From positions 186,001 to 250,000 of the forward strand of contig NZ_CAJFCL010000003.1 of NCBI RefSeq assembly GCF_904063065.1: a stretch of DNA of 64,000 nt. The letters are read 5' to 3'. This DNA comes from Pseudomonas paraversuta (GTDB lineage Bacteria > Pseudomonadota > Gammaproteobacteria > Pseudomonadales > Pseudomonadaceae). How positions within the stretch are numbered: the stretch's first letter is position 1; each line of letters begins with the position of its first letter. The translations under genes were made by a program, and so were the position numbers. The notes beneath the pieces are model-generated. The model was not told where the DNA came from. It did not search any database and saw only the letters and a list, made by a program, of their open reading frames with translations. Shown here in pieces: positions 48,138 to 57,689 of this stretch.

Positions 48138-48398
48138 TTACTTGCTTTCTGGAGTTGCTACAGGTGCAGCCGGAGCAGCTTCTTTAGCAGCCGCTTCATT
48201 GGACTCGGCCTGAGCTTTAGCCGCTTCAGCGTTCTCTTTGGCTGCATCGTTCACTTTGTCTTGGGCTTCGTTCATTTTTTCCTGGGATTGCTCGGTGTGC
48301 TGAGCCGCCTCTTGGGCTTTATCTTCGGATTTCTTGTCGCAGGCCGCGAGACCGAGGGTGGCAGCCAGCATCAAAGCAACAGCGAAAGTATTACGCAT
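48138..48398 (-). CDS. Small Ala/Glu-rich lipoprotein
   Basis: 86 residues from the ATG at 48398 with AAGGAG about 9 nt upstream. The signal peptide ends LGLAAC, so Cys20 is lipidated. The mature part is almost entirely Ala, Glu, Lys, Gln and Asn (EDKAQEAAQHTEQSQEKMNE) and should be one long amphipathic helix or coiled coil, ending in an Ala/Pro tail. It resembles small envelope lipoproteins of unknown function. Asp at position +2 after the Cys is absent as a retention signal pair only in part (CDKK): Asp directly after the Cys would favour retention in the inner membrane. Confidence 0.85.
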   Translation of the reverse strand: MRNTFAVALMLAATLGLAACDKKSEDKAQEAAQHTEQSQEKMNEAQDKVNDAAKENAEAAKAQAESNEAAAKEAAPAAPVATPESK

Positions 48399-48538
48399 GG
48401 GGTGTTTCTCCTTATGAGTAGATCTACTGGGCGTTTGAGCACGTGCTGTGCGCTTAAGTTCCATGGCGGTTCATATATATAAACGACGGCTTAAACACAG
48501 CCTGCGCGCGGTAAAAGCGAGGCATTGAGAGTACAGGC

Positions 48539-48565
48539 CTTGAAATTTAAACCTTAGCCCCCAAC
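48539..48565 (+). promoter_or_regulatory. Sigma32 (heat-shock) promoter for htpG
   Basis: CTTGAAA at 48539-48545, a 13-bp spacer, then CCCCAA at 48559-48564, close to the RpoH consensus CTTGAAA-N(11-16)-CCCCAT. Transcription would begin about 60 bp before the htpG start. Confidence 0.8.
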
Positions 48566-48632
48566 TTTCATGACATCCCGCCGCCAACCCTCTCGGGCGT
48601 GGCTCATGCCATCTAATCGGAGTTTGATAACA

Positions 48633-50537
48633 ATGAGCGTGGAAACTCAAAAAGAAACCCTGGGCTTCCAGACCGAGGTCAAGCAACTGCTACACCTCAT
48701 GATCCATTCGCTGTACTCCAACAAGGAAATTTTCCTTCGCGAATTGATCTCGAACGCCTCTGATGCTGTCGACAAATTACGTTTTGAAGCGCTTTCCAAG
48801 CCTGAACTGCTGGAAGGCGGTACTGATCTGAAAATCCGTGTCAGCTTCGACAAGGACGCTAATACCGTCACTCTCGAAGACAACGGTATTGGCATGAACC
48901 GCGATGACGTGATCACCCATCTGGGTACGATCGCCAAGTCCGGCACCGCCGATTTCATGAAAAACCTGTCGGGCGACCAGAAAAAAGATTCGCATCTGAT
49001 CGGTCAGTTCGGTGTGGGCTTCTATTCGGCCTTTATCGTGGCTGACAAGGTCGATGTCTTCAGCCGCCGTGCCGGCACTCCTGCAAGCGAAGGCGTGCAC
49101 TGGTCCTCCAAAGGCGAGGGCGAGTTTGAAGTAGCAACCGTCGAGAAAGCCGATCGCGGTACCAAAATCGTGCTGCACTTGAAGAAAGGCGAAGAAGAGT
49201 TCGCTGACGGCTGGCGCCTGCGCAACATCATCAAAAAGTATTCCGATCATATCGCCCTGCCAATCGAGCTGCCTAAAGAGCAGGCCGTCGCAGAAGGCGA
49301 AGAAGCACCGGCACTGGAATGGGAAACCGTCAACCGCGCCAGCGCTCTGTGGACCCGTCCTCGTACTGAAGTCAAGGACGAGGAATACCAGGAGTTCTAC
49401 AAGCACATTGCCCACGACTACGAGAACCCGCTGGCCTGGAGCCACAACAAGGTTGAAGGCAAGCTGGAATACAGCTCGCTGCTCTACGTGCCGGCCCGTG
49501 CTCCGTTTGACCTGTATCAGCGTGAAGCTCCGAAAGGCCTGAAGCTGTACGTACAGCGTGTGTTCGTGATGGATCAGGCAGAGTCGTTCCTGCCGTTGTA
49601 CCTGCGCTTCATCAAAGGTGTGATCGATTCCAATGACCTGTCGCTGAACGTGTCGCGGGAAATCCTGCAGAAAGACCCGATCATCGACTCCATGAAATCG
49701 GCGCTTACCAAGCGTGTGCTCGACATGCTGGAAAAACTGGCGAAGAACGAGCCTGAGAAATATCAGGGCTTCTGGAAAAACTTTGGCCAGGTGATGAAAG
49801 AAGGCCCGGCTGAAGATTCCGCCAACAAGGAAAAAATCGCCGGTCTGTTGCGCTTTGCTTCGACCCACGGTGACGACGGCGAACAGAATGTTGCTCTGGC
49901 CGACTACCTGGCCCGTGCCAAAGAAGGTCAGGACAAGATTTACTACCTGACCGGCGACACTTACGCCCAGGTCAAAAACAGCCCGCACCTTGAAGTCTTC
50001 CGCAAGAAAGGCATCGAAGTGCTGCTGTTGACCGATCGTATCGACGAGTGGCTGATGAGCTACCTCAGCGATTTCGACGGCAAGAGCTTTGTCGACGTGG
50101 CACGCGGTGATCTGGATCTGGGCAACCTGGACTCGGAAGAGGACAAGAAAGCCGCAGAAGAAGTTGCCAAGTCCAAAGAAGGCCTGGTTGAGCGCATCAA
50201 GGCAGCGCTGGGCGAAAGCGTCAGCGAAGTGCGGGTATCGCACCGTCTGACCGATTCACCTGCCATTCTGGCCATCGGTGAGCAGGACCTGGGCATGCAA
50301 ATGCGCCAGATCCTGGAAGCCAGCGGGCAGAAAGTGCCGGAATCGAAGCCGATCTTCGAGTTCAACCCGGCTCACCCGCTGATCGAGAAACTCGATGCGG
50401 AGCCGAGCGAAGAGCGTTTTGGCGACCTGTCGCACATCCTCTTCGATCAGGCAGCCCTGGCGGCCGGTGACAGTTTGAAAGACCCGGCAGCTTATGTCCG
50501 TCGTCTAAATAAACTGTTAGTAGAGTTGTCGGTGTAA
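48633..50537 (+). CDS. htpG: Heat-shock chaperone HtpG (Hsp90)
   Basis: 634 residues from the ATG at 48633, with GGAG about 10 nt upstream; a start 63 nt earlier is in frame but outside the family. The GHKL ATP-binding domain shows [32 protein letters not shown] and [16 protein letters not shown]. The middle domain includes the catalytic-loop Arg region [11 protein letters not shown], and the C-terminal dimerisation domain is complete. It assists folding of client proteins after heat stress; the promoter upstream agrees with that. Confidence 0.98.
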   Translation: MSVETQKETLGFQTEVKQLLHLMIHSLYSNKEIFLRELISNASDAVDKLRFEALSKPELLEGGTDLKIRVSFDKDANTVTLEDNGIGMNRDDVITHLGTIAKSGTADFMKNLSGDQKKDSHLIGQFGVGFYSAFIVADKVDVFSRRAGTPASEGVHWSSKGEGEFEVATVEKADRGTKIVLHLKKGEEEFADGWRLRNIIKKYSDHIALPIELPKEQAVAEGEEAPALEWETVNRASALWTRPRTEVKDEEYQEFYKHIAHDYENPLAWSHNKVEGKLEYSSLLYVPARAPFDLYQREAPKGLKLYVQRVFVMDQAESFLPLYLRFIKGVIDSNDLSLNVSREILQKDPIIDSMKSALTKRVLDMLEKLAKNEPEKYQGFWKNFGQVMKEGPAEDSANKEKIAGLLRFASTHGDDGEQNVALADYLARAKEGQDKIYYLTGDTYAQVKNSPHLEVFRKKGIEVLLLTDRIDEWLMSYLSDFDGKSFVDVARGDLDLGNLDSEEDKKAAEEVAKSKEGLVERIKAALGESVSEVRVSHRLTDSPAILAIGEQDLGMQMRQILEASGQKVPESKPIFEFNPAHPLIEKLDAEPSEERFGDLSHILFDQAALAAGDSLKDPAAYVRRLNKLLVELSV

Positions 50538-50548
50538 CTGAGCTATAA

Positions 50549-50576
50549 AAAACCCGCTTCGGCGGGTTTTTTTTGT
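50549..50576 (+). terminator. Intrinsic terminator after htpG
   Basis: AACCCGC, TTCG-type loop, GCGGGTT followed by eight T residues, 12 bp after the htpG stop. Confidence 0.95.
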
Positions 50577-50596
50577 TTCGAATTCAGGAGTTTTTA

Positions 50597-51325
50597 ATGA
50601 AATCTATTTCGGTCAGTTCCGTTGCCTATCAAATCGACGGCCTGCCATACGAAGGCCGCCTGGCCTTTGACCCGAGTCGAGAAGACCCGCTGCCGGGGTT
50701 GTTGATGGCACCGAACTGGATGGGCATCAGCGAGGGCGCCGAAGAGATCGCCAAGTCGGTGGCAGAGCAGGGCTATGTGGTGTTGATCGCCGACCTCTAC
50801 GGCCAGGCTACACGCCCCGCCAATGGCGACGAGGCGGGCGCGGCGATGATGCCGCTCAAGAACGACCGCGCCTTGTTGCGCAAGCGCATGTGGGCAGCCT
50901 ATGACGTGCTGAAAAACCAGGGCCTGGCAGTGGTCGACAGCAGCAAGCTGGCGACCTTTGGCTTCTGTTTCGGTGGTTGCTGCTCGCTGGAACTGGCGCG
51001 CAGTGGTGCGCCGTTGAAAGCGGCCGTATCTTTTCACGGGACCCTGGATACGCCCAACCCGATCGATGCCAGAAGCATTACCGGATCAGTGCTGGTCCTG
51101 CATGGCGCTTCCGACCCGCTGGTACCCCGGGAACAACTGCCGGCTTTCGAAGCCGAGATGAACGCTGCCGGCATCGACTGGCAATTGACCAGCTATGGCG
51201 GCGCCGTGCACTCCTTTACTGATCCCCATGCCAACGTGCCGGGCAAAATGATGTACGACGCCAAAACCGCGCACCGGGCGTTCACCGCCATGCACAACCT
51301 GCTGGATGATGTGTTCAGGGACTGA
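50597..51325 (+). CDS. Dienelactone hydrolase family protein
   Basis: 242 residues from the ATG at 50597, with CAGGAG about 8 nt upstream. The alpha/beta-hydrolase nucleophile is a Cys, Cys124 in FGFCFGGCCSLEL, as in dienelactone hydrolases. The acid is in LHGASDPLVP and the His in GGAVHSFTDP. The protein is soluble. No aromatic-degradation genes are nearby, so the natural substrate is probably not a chlorinated dienelactone. It is the last gene before the second REP array. Confidence 0.92.
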   Translation: MKSISVSSVAYQIDGLPYEGRLAFDPSREDPLPGLLMAPNWMGISEGAEEIAKSVAEQGYVVLIADLYGQATRPANGDEAGAAMMPLKNDRALLRKRMWAAYDVLKNQGLAVVDSSKLATFGFCFGGCCSLELARSGAPLKAAVSFHGTLDTPNPIDARSITGSVLVLHGASDPLVPREQLPAFEAEMNAAGIDWQLTSYGGAVHSFTDPHANVPGKMMYDAKTAHRAFTAMHNLLDDVFRD

Positions 51326-51333
51326 CACCACAC

Positions 51334-53070
51334 TGTGGGAGCCAGCTTGCTGGCGATGGCTTCGGCTCAATCCTGCAGATACAGCCGGTTGCCTGCATCG
51401 CTGGCAAGCCAGCTCCCACAAGGGTGTATGGGCCCTGTGGGAGCCAGCTTGCTGGCGATGGTTTCGGTTTAATCCTGCAGATACAGTCGGTTGCCTGCAT
51501 CGCTGGCAAGCCAGCTCCCACAAGGGTGTATGGGTTCTGTGGGAGCCAGCTTGCTGGCGATGGTTTCGGTTCAATCCTGCAGATACAGCCAGTTGTCTGC
51601 ATCGCTGGCAAGCCAGCTCTCACAATGGTGTATGGGCTCTGTGGGAGCCAGCTTGCTGGCGATGGCTTCGGCTCAATCCTGCAGATACAGTCGGTTGCCT
51701 GCATCGCTGGCAAGCCAGCTCCCACAATGGTGTATGGGCTGTGGGAGCCAGCTTGCTGGCGATGGTTTCGGTTCAATCCTGCAGATACAGCCGGTTGCCT
51801 GCATCGCTGGCAAGCCAGCTCCCACAAGGGTGTATGGGCCCTGTGGGAGCCAGCTTGCTGGCGATGGCTTCGGCTCAATCCTGCAGATACAGCTGGTTGC
51901 CTGCATCGCTGGCAAGCCAGCTCCCACAAGGGTGTATGGGCCCTGTGGCAGCCAGCTTGCTGGCGATGGCTTCGGTTTAATCCTGCAGATACAGTCGGTT
52001 GCCTGCATCGCTGGCAAGCCAGCTCCCACAAGGGTGTATGGGTTCTGTGGGAGCCAGCTTGCTGGCGATGGTTTCGGTTTAATCCTGCAGATACAACTGG
52101 TTGCCTGCATCGCTGGCAAGCCAGCTCCCACAAGGGTGTATGGGCCCTGTGGGAGCCAGCTTGCTGGCGATGGTTTCGGTTCAATCCTGCAGATACAGCC
52201 AGTTGTCTGCATCGCTGGCAAGCCAGCTCTCACAATGGTGTATGGGCTCTGTGGGAGCCAGCTTGCTGGCGATGGCTTCGGCTCAATCCTGCAGATACAG
52301 TCGGTTGTCTGCATCGCTGGCAAGCCAGCTCCCACAAGGGTGTATGGGCCTGTGGGAGCCAGCTTGCTGGCGATGGCTTCGGCTCAATCCTGCAGATACA
52401 GCTGGTTGCCTGCATCGCTGGCAAGCCAGCTCCCACAAGGGTGTATGGGCCCTGTGGGAGCCAGCTTGCTGGCGATGGCTTCGGTTTAATCCTGCAGATA
52501 CAGTCGGTTGCCTGCATCGCTGGCAAGCCAGCTCCCACAAGGGTGTATAGGCCCTGTGGTAGCCAGCTTGCTGGCGATGGCTTCGGTTTAATCCTGCAGA
52601 TACAGTCGGTTGCCTGCATCGCTGGCAAGCCAGCTCCCACAAGGGTGTATGGGGTCTGCGGGAGCCAGCTTGCTGGCGATGGCTTCGGCTCAATCCTGCA
52701 GATACAGCCGGTGCCTGCATCGCTGGCAAGCCAGCTCCCACAATGGTTTAAGTGTCAGGTCCGGGCCCTGTGGGAGCCAGCTTGCTGGCGATGGCTTCGG
52801 CTCAATCCTGCAGATACAGTCGGTTGCCTGCATCGCTGGCAAGCCAGCTCCCACAATGGTTTAAGTGTCAGGTCCGGGCCCTGTGGGAGCCAGCTTGCTG
52901 GCGATGGCTTCGGTTTAATCCTGCAGATACAGTCGGTTGCCTGCATCGCTGGCAAGCCAGCTCCCACAAGGGTGTATGGGTTCTGTGGGAGCCAGCTTGC
53001 TGGCGATGGTTTCGGCTCAATCCTGCAGATACAGCCGGTTGCCTGCATCGCTGGCAAGCCAGCCCCCTCA
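51334..53070. repeat. Tandem array of 17 REP-doublet units, mostly 102 bp
   Basis: Units begin (TGTGGGAGCC or a variant) at 51334, 51436, 51538, 51640, 51740, 51842, 51944, 52046, 52148, 52250, 52351, 52453, 52555, 52657, 52769, 52882 and 52984. Most are 102 bp; two are 112-113 bp because their linker reads GTTTAAGTGTCAGGTCCGGG in place of GGGTGTATGGG. Each unit has a left arm TGTGGGAGCCAGCTTGCTGG, an inner TTCGGCTCAATCCTGCAGAT segment and a right arm CATCGCTGGCAAGCCAGCTC, which pair as a long hairpin. Since 102 is a multiple of three, frames stay open for up to 551 codons with a 34-residue periodic pattern; these are not taken as genes. Confidence 0.96.
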
Positions 53071-53090
53071 AGTTTGTAAGTCAGGTGGGG

Positions 53091-54431
53091 CTATGCCGTG
53101 CGCTCTATGGTTTCGCTTACGGTCAAATCCCGCATCAACAACCCGTAGTTCAAGTCCACCTGCTCCGGAATCGGCAGGTATACGGTGTGGCCGTCACCCG
53201 GTGCCACCTGAATCGGCAACCCGGCGCTGTTGTGTAGATGGTCAAGATCGAAGTGATAGTTGCCCCGGGGCGTCATCAATTCCAGATGATCACCCAAAGC
53301 GAAGCGGTTTTTGACTTTTACTTCTGCCAGCCCATTGCGCCGCTCGCCCGTGAGCTCGCCCACAAACTGCTGGCGATGGGACAGCGAGCTGCCATGCAGG
53401 TAGTTCTGATACTCGTCGTGCACATGGCGGCGCAAAAAACCCTCGGTGTAACCACGTTGCGCCAGTGACTCCAGATCGGTCATCAGGCTGTGGTCAAATT
53501 CACGACCGGCCACCGCATCATCAATGGCCTTGCGATACACCTGGGTCGCCCGCGCGCAGTAGAAATGCGACTTGGTACGGCCTTCGATCTTCAGCGAGTG
53601 CACCCCCATCGCGGTCAGGCGCGCAACGTGTTGCACCGCACGCAAGTCCTTGGAGTTCATGATGTAGGTGCCGTGTTCATCCTCGAACGCCGACATCGGT
53701 TCGTCCGGGCGACCGGCTTCGTGCAGGACGAACACTTCATCGCTGGGGGCTCCCACGCCCAGGGTTGGCTCAACGATGTTGACCACATTGCCCAGCTCGT
53801 TTTCCGTTGCCGGCTTTGCCTCGTACTTCCAGCGACAGGCATTGGTGCAACTGCCCTGGTTGGCATCACGCTTGTTCATGTAGCCCGACAGCAGGCAACG
53901 GCCGGAGTAGGCCATGCACAGCGCGCCATGCACGAAAATTTCCAGTTCCATGGCGGGTACTTTCTGGCGGATTTCCTCGATTTCTTCCAGCGACAGTTCC
54001 CGCGACAGAATGATCCGGCTCAAACCCTGCTGGTGCCAGAATTCGACACTGGCCCAGTTCACGGTATTGGCTTGTACCGACAAATGAATCGGCATGTGCG
54101 GGAAGTGTTTGCGCACCAGCATGATCAAGCCCGGATCGGACATGATCAGCGCATCCGGGCCCATGGCAATCACCGGCTCCAGGTCTTTGAGGAAGGTGCG
54201 CAGCTTGGCATTGTGCGGGGCGATGTTGACCACCACGTAAAAGCGCTTGCCCTGAGCCTGGGCTTCGGCGATACCGATGGCCAGATTGTCGTGGTCGAAT
54301 TCGTTGTTGCGCACCCGCAGGCTATAACGTGGCTGACCGGCATACACCGCGTCGGCGCCATAGGCGAAGGCGTAGCGCATGTTTTTCAGGGTGCCGGCAG
54401 GGGCAAGGAGTTCGGGCGGTGCAAGTGGCAT
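53091..54431 (-). CDS. trhP: tRNA uridine-34 hydroxylation protein TrhP (YegQ), U32-peptidase family
   Basis: 446 residues. The U32 family core is visible: ELLAPAGTLKNMRYAFAYGA at the N terminus, ADAVYAGQPRYSLR, and the cysteine-rich segment HGALCMAYSGRCLLSGYM, then DANQGSCTNACRW, whose four Cys probably bind an iron-sulfur cluster. YegQ/TrhP makes 5-hydroxyuridine at the wobble position of tRNA using prephenate, as known in E. coli. Length and motif fit YegQ better than the related RlhA. The gene is followed by the 102-bp array. Confidence 0.92.
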   Translation of the reverse strand: MPLAPPELLAPAGTLKNMRYAFAYGADAVYAGQPRYSLRVRNNEFDHDNLAIGIAEAQAQGKRFYVVVNIAPHNAKLRTFLKDLEPVIAMGPDALIMSDPGLIMLVRKHFPHMPIHLSVQANTVNWASVEFWHQQGLSRIILSRELSLEEIEEIRQKVPAMELEIFVHGALCMAYSGRCLLSGYMNKRDANQGSCTNACRWKYEAKPATENELGNVVNIVEPTLGVGAPSDEVFVLHEAGRPDEPMSAFEDEHGTYIMNSKDLRAVQHVARLTAMGVHSLKIEGRTKSHFYCARATQVYRKAIDDAVAGREFDHSLMTDLESLAQRGYTEGFLRRHVHDEYQNYLHGSSLSHRQQFVGELTGERRNGLAEVKVKNRFALGDHLELMTPRGNYHFDLDHLHNSAGLPIQVAPGDGHTVYLPIPEQVDLNYGLLMRDLTVSETIERTA

Positions 54432-54496
54432 GGTCAGGTCATTCGCAAAAGGGCGCGATGGTAGACCAGGCCGAATGCCGCACTATTGATCTGGGT

Positions 54497-55378
54497 CTAC
54501 AAAACGCCTCGGAGCGGCCGGTAACCCAGGCTCAAAGCCAGCCCCGCCGATTGCCCCTTGTGCAATAAATGCAAGCCCGGGCGACCTGGCAGGTGATGGG
54601 CATTGACCGGGTGGCTGACCGGCTCGAAGCAGAAAAAATCCTCTCCGGCAGGGCAGTACACCAGGCAGTACGGGGCACCCGTGGCCCGGCACTCCAGCTC
54701 GTAGCCCAAATCCGGCTGGCTGATCAGCCCATGGCCATCCCAGCCGGTAAAACAGTTGTCGAGTCTTGTCTCGGGCAGGCTGGCGAGCTGGTTGAAACTC
54801 CGTTCGGCCGTCAATGGCGCAAGGTGTGTGGGCAGCCCGTCGGTATCGCACAGCCAGATCTGTGCAGTGCGGGCCTGTAAGCGGGTGCGGGGAGTGCGGG
54901 GGAAATAGGGATGCAGCCCCAGGCCATGCCAGGCGGCACGTTCGTCCTGATGGGTAACGCTCAGTTCGATGCGCAATTGACCTTCGCTCAGGCGGTAACG
55001 CAGCTGCGCGTGGTAGGCGAAGGGCACAGTGCTATCGAGTTGCAGGCAGGCATGCTGCGCGGTGTGCTCAATCACACTCCAGGGTTGTTGCCAGCCACTG
55101 CCATGGATGGGCAGGGCTGAGGTGGGGCTGTTGGGCTGCAGCACAAACCAGTGCTGCGGGCCGTCAAAACCGCCACCGCCGATGCGGTTCGACCAGGGCA
55201 CCAGTGGATAGCACGCCAGGCGTCCCGGCAAACCGCTGTTCAATGCCGTGTCGGCACTGGGGCGCAACAGCGGCTGGCCGCTGGCGATGACACTCCAGTT
55301 GACAATGCTGGCACCGATCATCGGCGCCAGTGTCAGCCGGGTCAGGCCGTCTTCCAGGATCAACGTCTCGGGCCGCAT
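54497..55378 (-). CDS. Aldose 1-epimerase family protein
   Basis: 293 residues from the ATG at 55378, with GGAGG about 8 nt upstream. The GalM-type beta-sandwich is indicated by YPLVPWSNRIGGGGFDG near residue 58, the first catalytic His in LPIHGSGWQQPW, the second in WHGLGLHPYFPRTP, and a Glu in the FFCFEPVSHPVNAHH region. It interconverts alpha and beta anomers of hexoses or related sugars in the cytoplasm. It follows the EamA exporter gene by 22 bp. Proximity to the hexuronate genes suggests, but does not prove, use on uronates. Confidence 0.88.
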   Translation of the reverse strand: MRPETLILEDGLTRLTLAPMIGASIVNWSVIASGQPLLRPSADTALNSGLPGRLACYPLVPWSNRIGGGGFDGPQHWFVLQPNSPTSALPIHGSGWQQPWSVIEHTAQHACLQLDSTVPFAYHAQLRYRLSEGQLRIELSVTHQDERAAWHGLGLHPYFPRTPRTRLQARTAQIWLCDTDGLPTHLAPLTAERSFNQLASLPETRLDNCFTGWDGHGLISQPDLGYELECRATGAPYCLVYCPAGEDFFCFEPVSHPVNAHHLPGRPGLHLLHKGQSAGLALSLGYRPLRGVL

Positions 55379-55400
55379 GGCCGCTACCTCCACTGAGCAA

Positions 55401-56312
55401 TCACGCGGCACGCCGCCACGTCAGCATTACAATGCCGGCGACCACGATCAGGCCACCGATCACCTGACTGCTGCTGAGCAACTGGTCCAGAATCAGCCAG
55501 CCAAACAGCAGGCTGGCCACCGGTTCAACGTTCATGACCGGGGCATTACGCGCCATGTCCAGGCGGGTCAGGCAAATAAACAGCAGGCAGAACCCTAGCC
55601 CATAAAGAGCCACCAGGCAGGCAAGGGCGGTCCAGCCGGTTGACGAGCCGGGCAGTGAAACGCCTCCCGGCAATACACCGCTGACCCCGGCGACTGCCGC
55701 GACGCTGAATACAATCAGCATCGTCAGCATGCTGCGCACCGTGCCGCGCACGCTCGACAGCTTGTGGTCAGTGATCCACAGCGCGCAGGCAAAGACAGAA
55801 GCTGCGGCGAACCCGAAGGCAATGCCTTCCAGCCATTGTGCTTCGGTTGTGCCTTGATTCGACAGGCGCTCGGGGACGTCCAGGGCAAACGCCAGCCCGA
55901 ACATGATCACGCCCATCAATACCGCTGCCCGCCGGGTCGGGGCCGAGCCGCCCAGGGCCCAGGTCAGCAGCACCAGCAGGATCGGCGCCACGTTGGCGAT
56001 CAGCAATGCCAGGGCCACGGGGATGCGGGCCACGGCGGAATAGATAAAGAAGCTTTGCGCCGCGATCAGCACCCCCAGCAGCACTTGCCAGCGCCAGTGG
56101 GCGGGGGTTAACCGGGGGCGTTCACGTTGCCACAGCACCAGGCCGGTCAGTACCAGCAGGGTCACGCCGGCGCGGCACAGAATCGCCAGCAGCAGGCCGG
56201 TGTCATGGTCAAAGGCGATCCGCGCGGCGATGTGATTACCGGCAAATGCACAGGCCAGCAACACCAGCAGCAATACCGCGACATGACGGGGAAACAAAGC
56301 AGGAGCAGACAT
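55401..56312 (-). CDS. EamA/DMT-superfamily transporter
   Basis: 303 residues, ten predicted membrane helices in two EamA repeats (about 10-140 and 165-300). AAGGAGG lies 10 nt before the ATG. The substrate of such exporters varies (amino acids, purines, drugs) and cannot be read here. It is separated from dctM by a REP doublet but lies on the same strand, so read-through from the uronate operon is possible. Confidence 0.9.
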   Translation of the reverse strand: MSAPALFPRHVAVLLLVLLACAFAGNHIAARIAFDHDTGLLLAILCRAGVTLLVLTGLVLWQRERPRLTPAHWRWQVLLGVLIAAQSFFIYSAVARIPVALALLIANVAPILLVLLTWALGGSAPTRRAAVLMGVIMFGLAFALDVPERLSNQGTTEAQWLEGIAFGFAAASVFACALWITDHKLSSVRGTVRSMLTMLIVFSVAAVAGVSGVLPGGVSLPGSSTGWTALACLVALYGLGFCLLFICLTRLDMARNAPVMNVEPVASLLFGWLILDQLLSSSQVIGGLIVVAGIVMLTWRRAA

Positions 56313-56353
56313 GAGTAACCAGCCTCCTTGGCTGGAAATAAAGCTGAAAACCC

Positions 56354-56399
56354 GTAGGAGCGAGCTTTTAAACCGCTCGCGAGCAAGCTCGCTCCTACA
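56354..56399. repeat. REP doublet after dctM
   Basis: GTAGGAGCGAGC and the inverted GAGCAAGCTCGCTCCTAC around a short loop. It directly follows the TRAP permease stop and may mark the end of the uronate operon. Confidence 0.85.
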
Positions 56400-56408
56400 G
56401 AGGGGGGG

Positions 56409-57689
56409 TTACAGCACCACGCTTGGCAGCCACAGCGAGATGGCCGGAACGTAGGTCACCAGCATCAGCACCAGCAGCAGGGCCGCATAGAACGGCAGCA
56501 GGGCTTTGACGGTGTTTTCGATCGTGACCTTGCCCACGGCGGCACCGACGAACAGGACCGCACCCACCGGCGGGGTAATCAGCCCGATCCCCAGATTGAC
56601 CAGCATGATCATGCCGAAGTGCACCGGGTCGACACCGATCCCGATAATCACCGGCAGCAGGATCGGGGTCAGGATCAGAATCAGCGGCGCCATGTCCATC
56701 ACCGTGCCCAACAGCAGCAACATGACGTTGATGCACATCAGGATCACGTAGCGGTTATCCGACAGCGTCAGGAACGCTGTGGTGATCTTCATCGGGATCT
56801 CCATCAGCGTCAGGATGTAGCCGAAGCTGGCAGCAAAACCGATCAGGATCATCACGATGGAAATAGTGCGCACCGCCCGGTGCATCAGCTTGGGCAGGTC
56901 GCGCCATTTGTAGTCGCGATAAATGAACATGGTGACGAAGAACGACCAGAGCACGGCGATGGCCGCGGACTCGGTGGCGGTGAAAATACCCGACAGAATG
57001 CCGCCGAGGATGATGACCATGGCCATCAGGCCCCAGAGCGCATCGCCGGCGATTTTCAGCGCCTGGCGCAGCGGAATCACTTCACCCTTGGGGTAGTTGC
57101 GCTTGCGCGCAAAGATCATGCACAGCCCCATCATCACGGCGCTAAGCAGCAGCCCCGGAAAGATCCCGGCCATGAACAGCGAGGCGATCGACACCGTGCC
57201 ACCCGCAGCCAGCGAGTACAGCACCGAGTTGTGGCTCGGCGGTGTAAGCAAAGCCTGGACCGAACCGCTGACGGTGACCGCCGTGGAGAACTCCCGGGGA
57301 TAACCGGCACGTTCCATTTCCGGGATCAGCACTGAGCCCACCGAGGCGGTGTCGGCCACCGAAGAGCCGGAAATCGCCCCGAAGAAGGTCGAGGCCACGA
57401 TATTGACCAGTGACAGGCCACCGCGTACGAAACCTACCAGCACCCCGGCAAACGCCACCAGCCTGCGGGACATGCCGCCCTCGGCCATGATCGCACCCGC
57501 CAGAACGAAGAACGGAATCGCCAGCAGGGAGAATTTGTTCACGCCGCCGGCAACCTGAATCATCAGCGCGTCGAACGGAATATCGATCCACCATGCGCCA
57601 ATCAACGCCGAAAGGCCCAGGGCGTACGCCACCGGCATACCGAGAAGGATCAGCGCAATAAAACTGCCCAACAATACCAAAGCATCCAT
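56409..57689 (-). CDS. dctM: TRAP transporter large permease (DctM family)
   Basis: 426 residues with about twelve membrane helices. Family segments include GMPVAYALGLSALIG at the N terminus, the GAISGSSVADTASVGSVLIP loop near residue 95 and the NLGIGLITPPVGAVLFVGAA loop near 365. It transports an organic acid with sodium. It starts directly after the small-subunit stop, so the two are co-translated. In this context the substrate is probably a hexuronate or aldarate. Confidence 0.93.
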   Translation of the reverse strand: MDALVLLGSFIALILLGMPVAYALGLSALIGAWWIDIPFDALMIQVAGGVNKFSLLAIPFFVLAGAIMAEGGMSRRLVAFAGVLVGFVRGGLSLVNIVASTFFGAISGSSVADTASVGSVLIPEMERAGYPREFSTAVTVSGSVQALLTPPSHNSVLYSLAAGGTVSIASLFMAGIFPGLLLSAVMMGLCMIFARKRNYPKGEVIPLRQALKIAGDALWGLMAMVIILGGILSGIFTATESAAIAVLWSFFVTMFIYRDYKWRDLPKLMHRAVRTISIVMILIGFAASFGYILTLMEIPMKITTAFLTLSDNRYVILMCINVMLLLLGTVMDMAPLILILTPILLPVIIGIGVDPVHFGMIMLVNLGIGLITPPVGAVLFVGAAVGKVTIENTVKALLPFYAALLLVLMLVTYVPAISLWLPSVVL

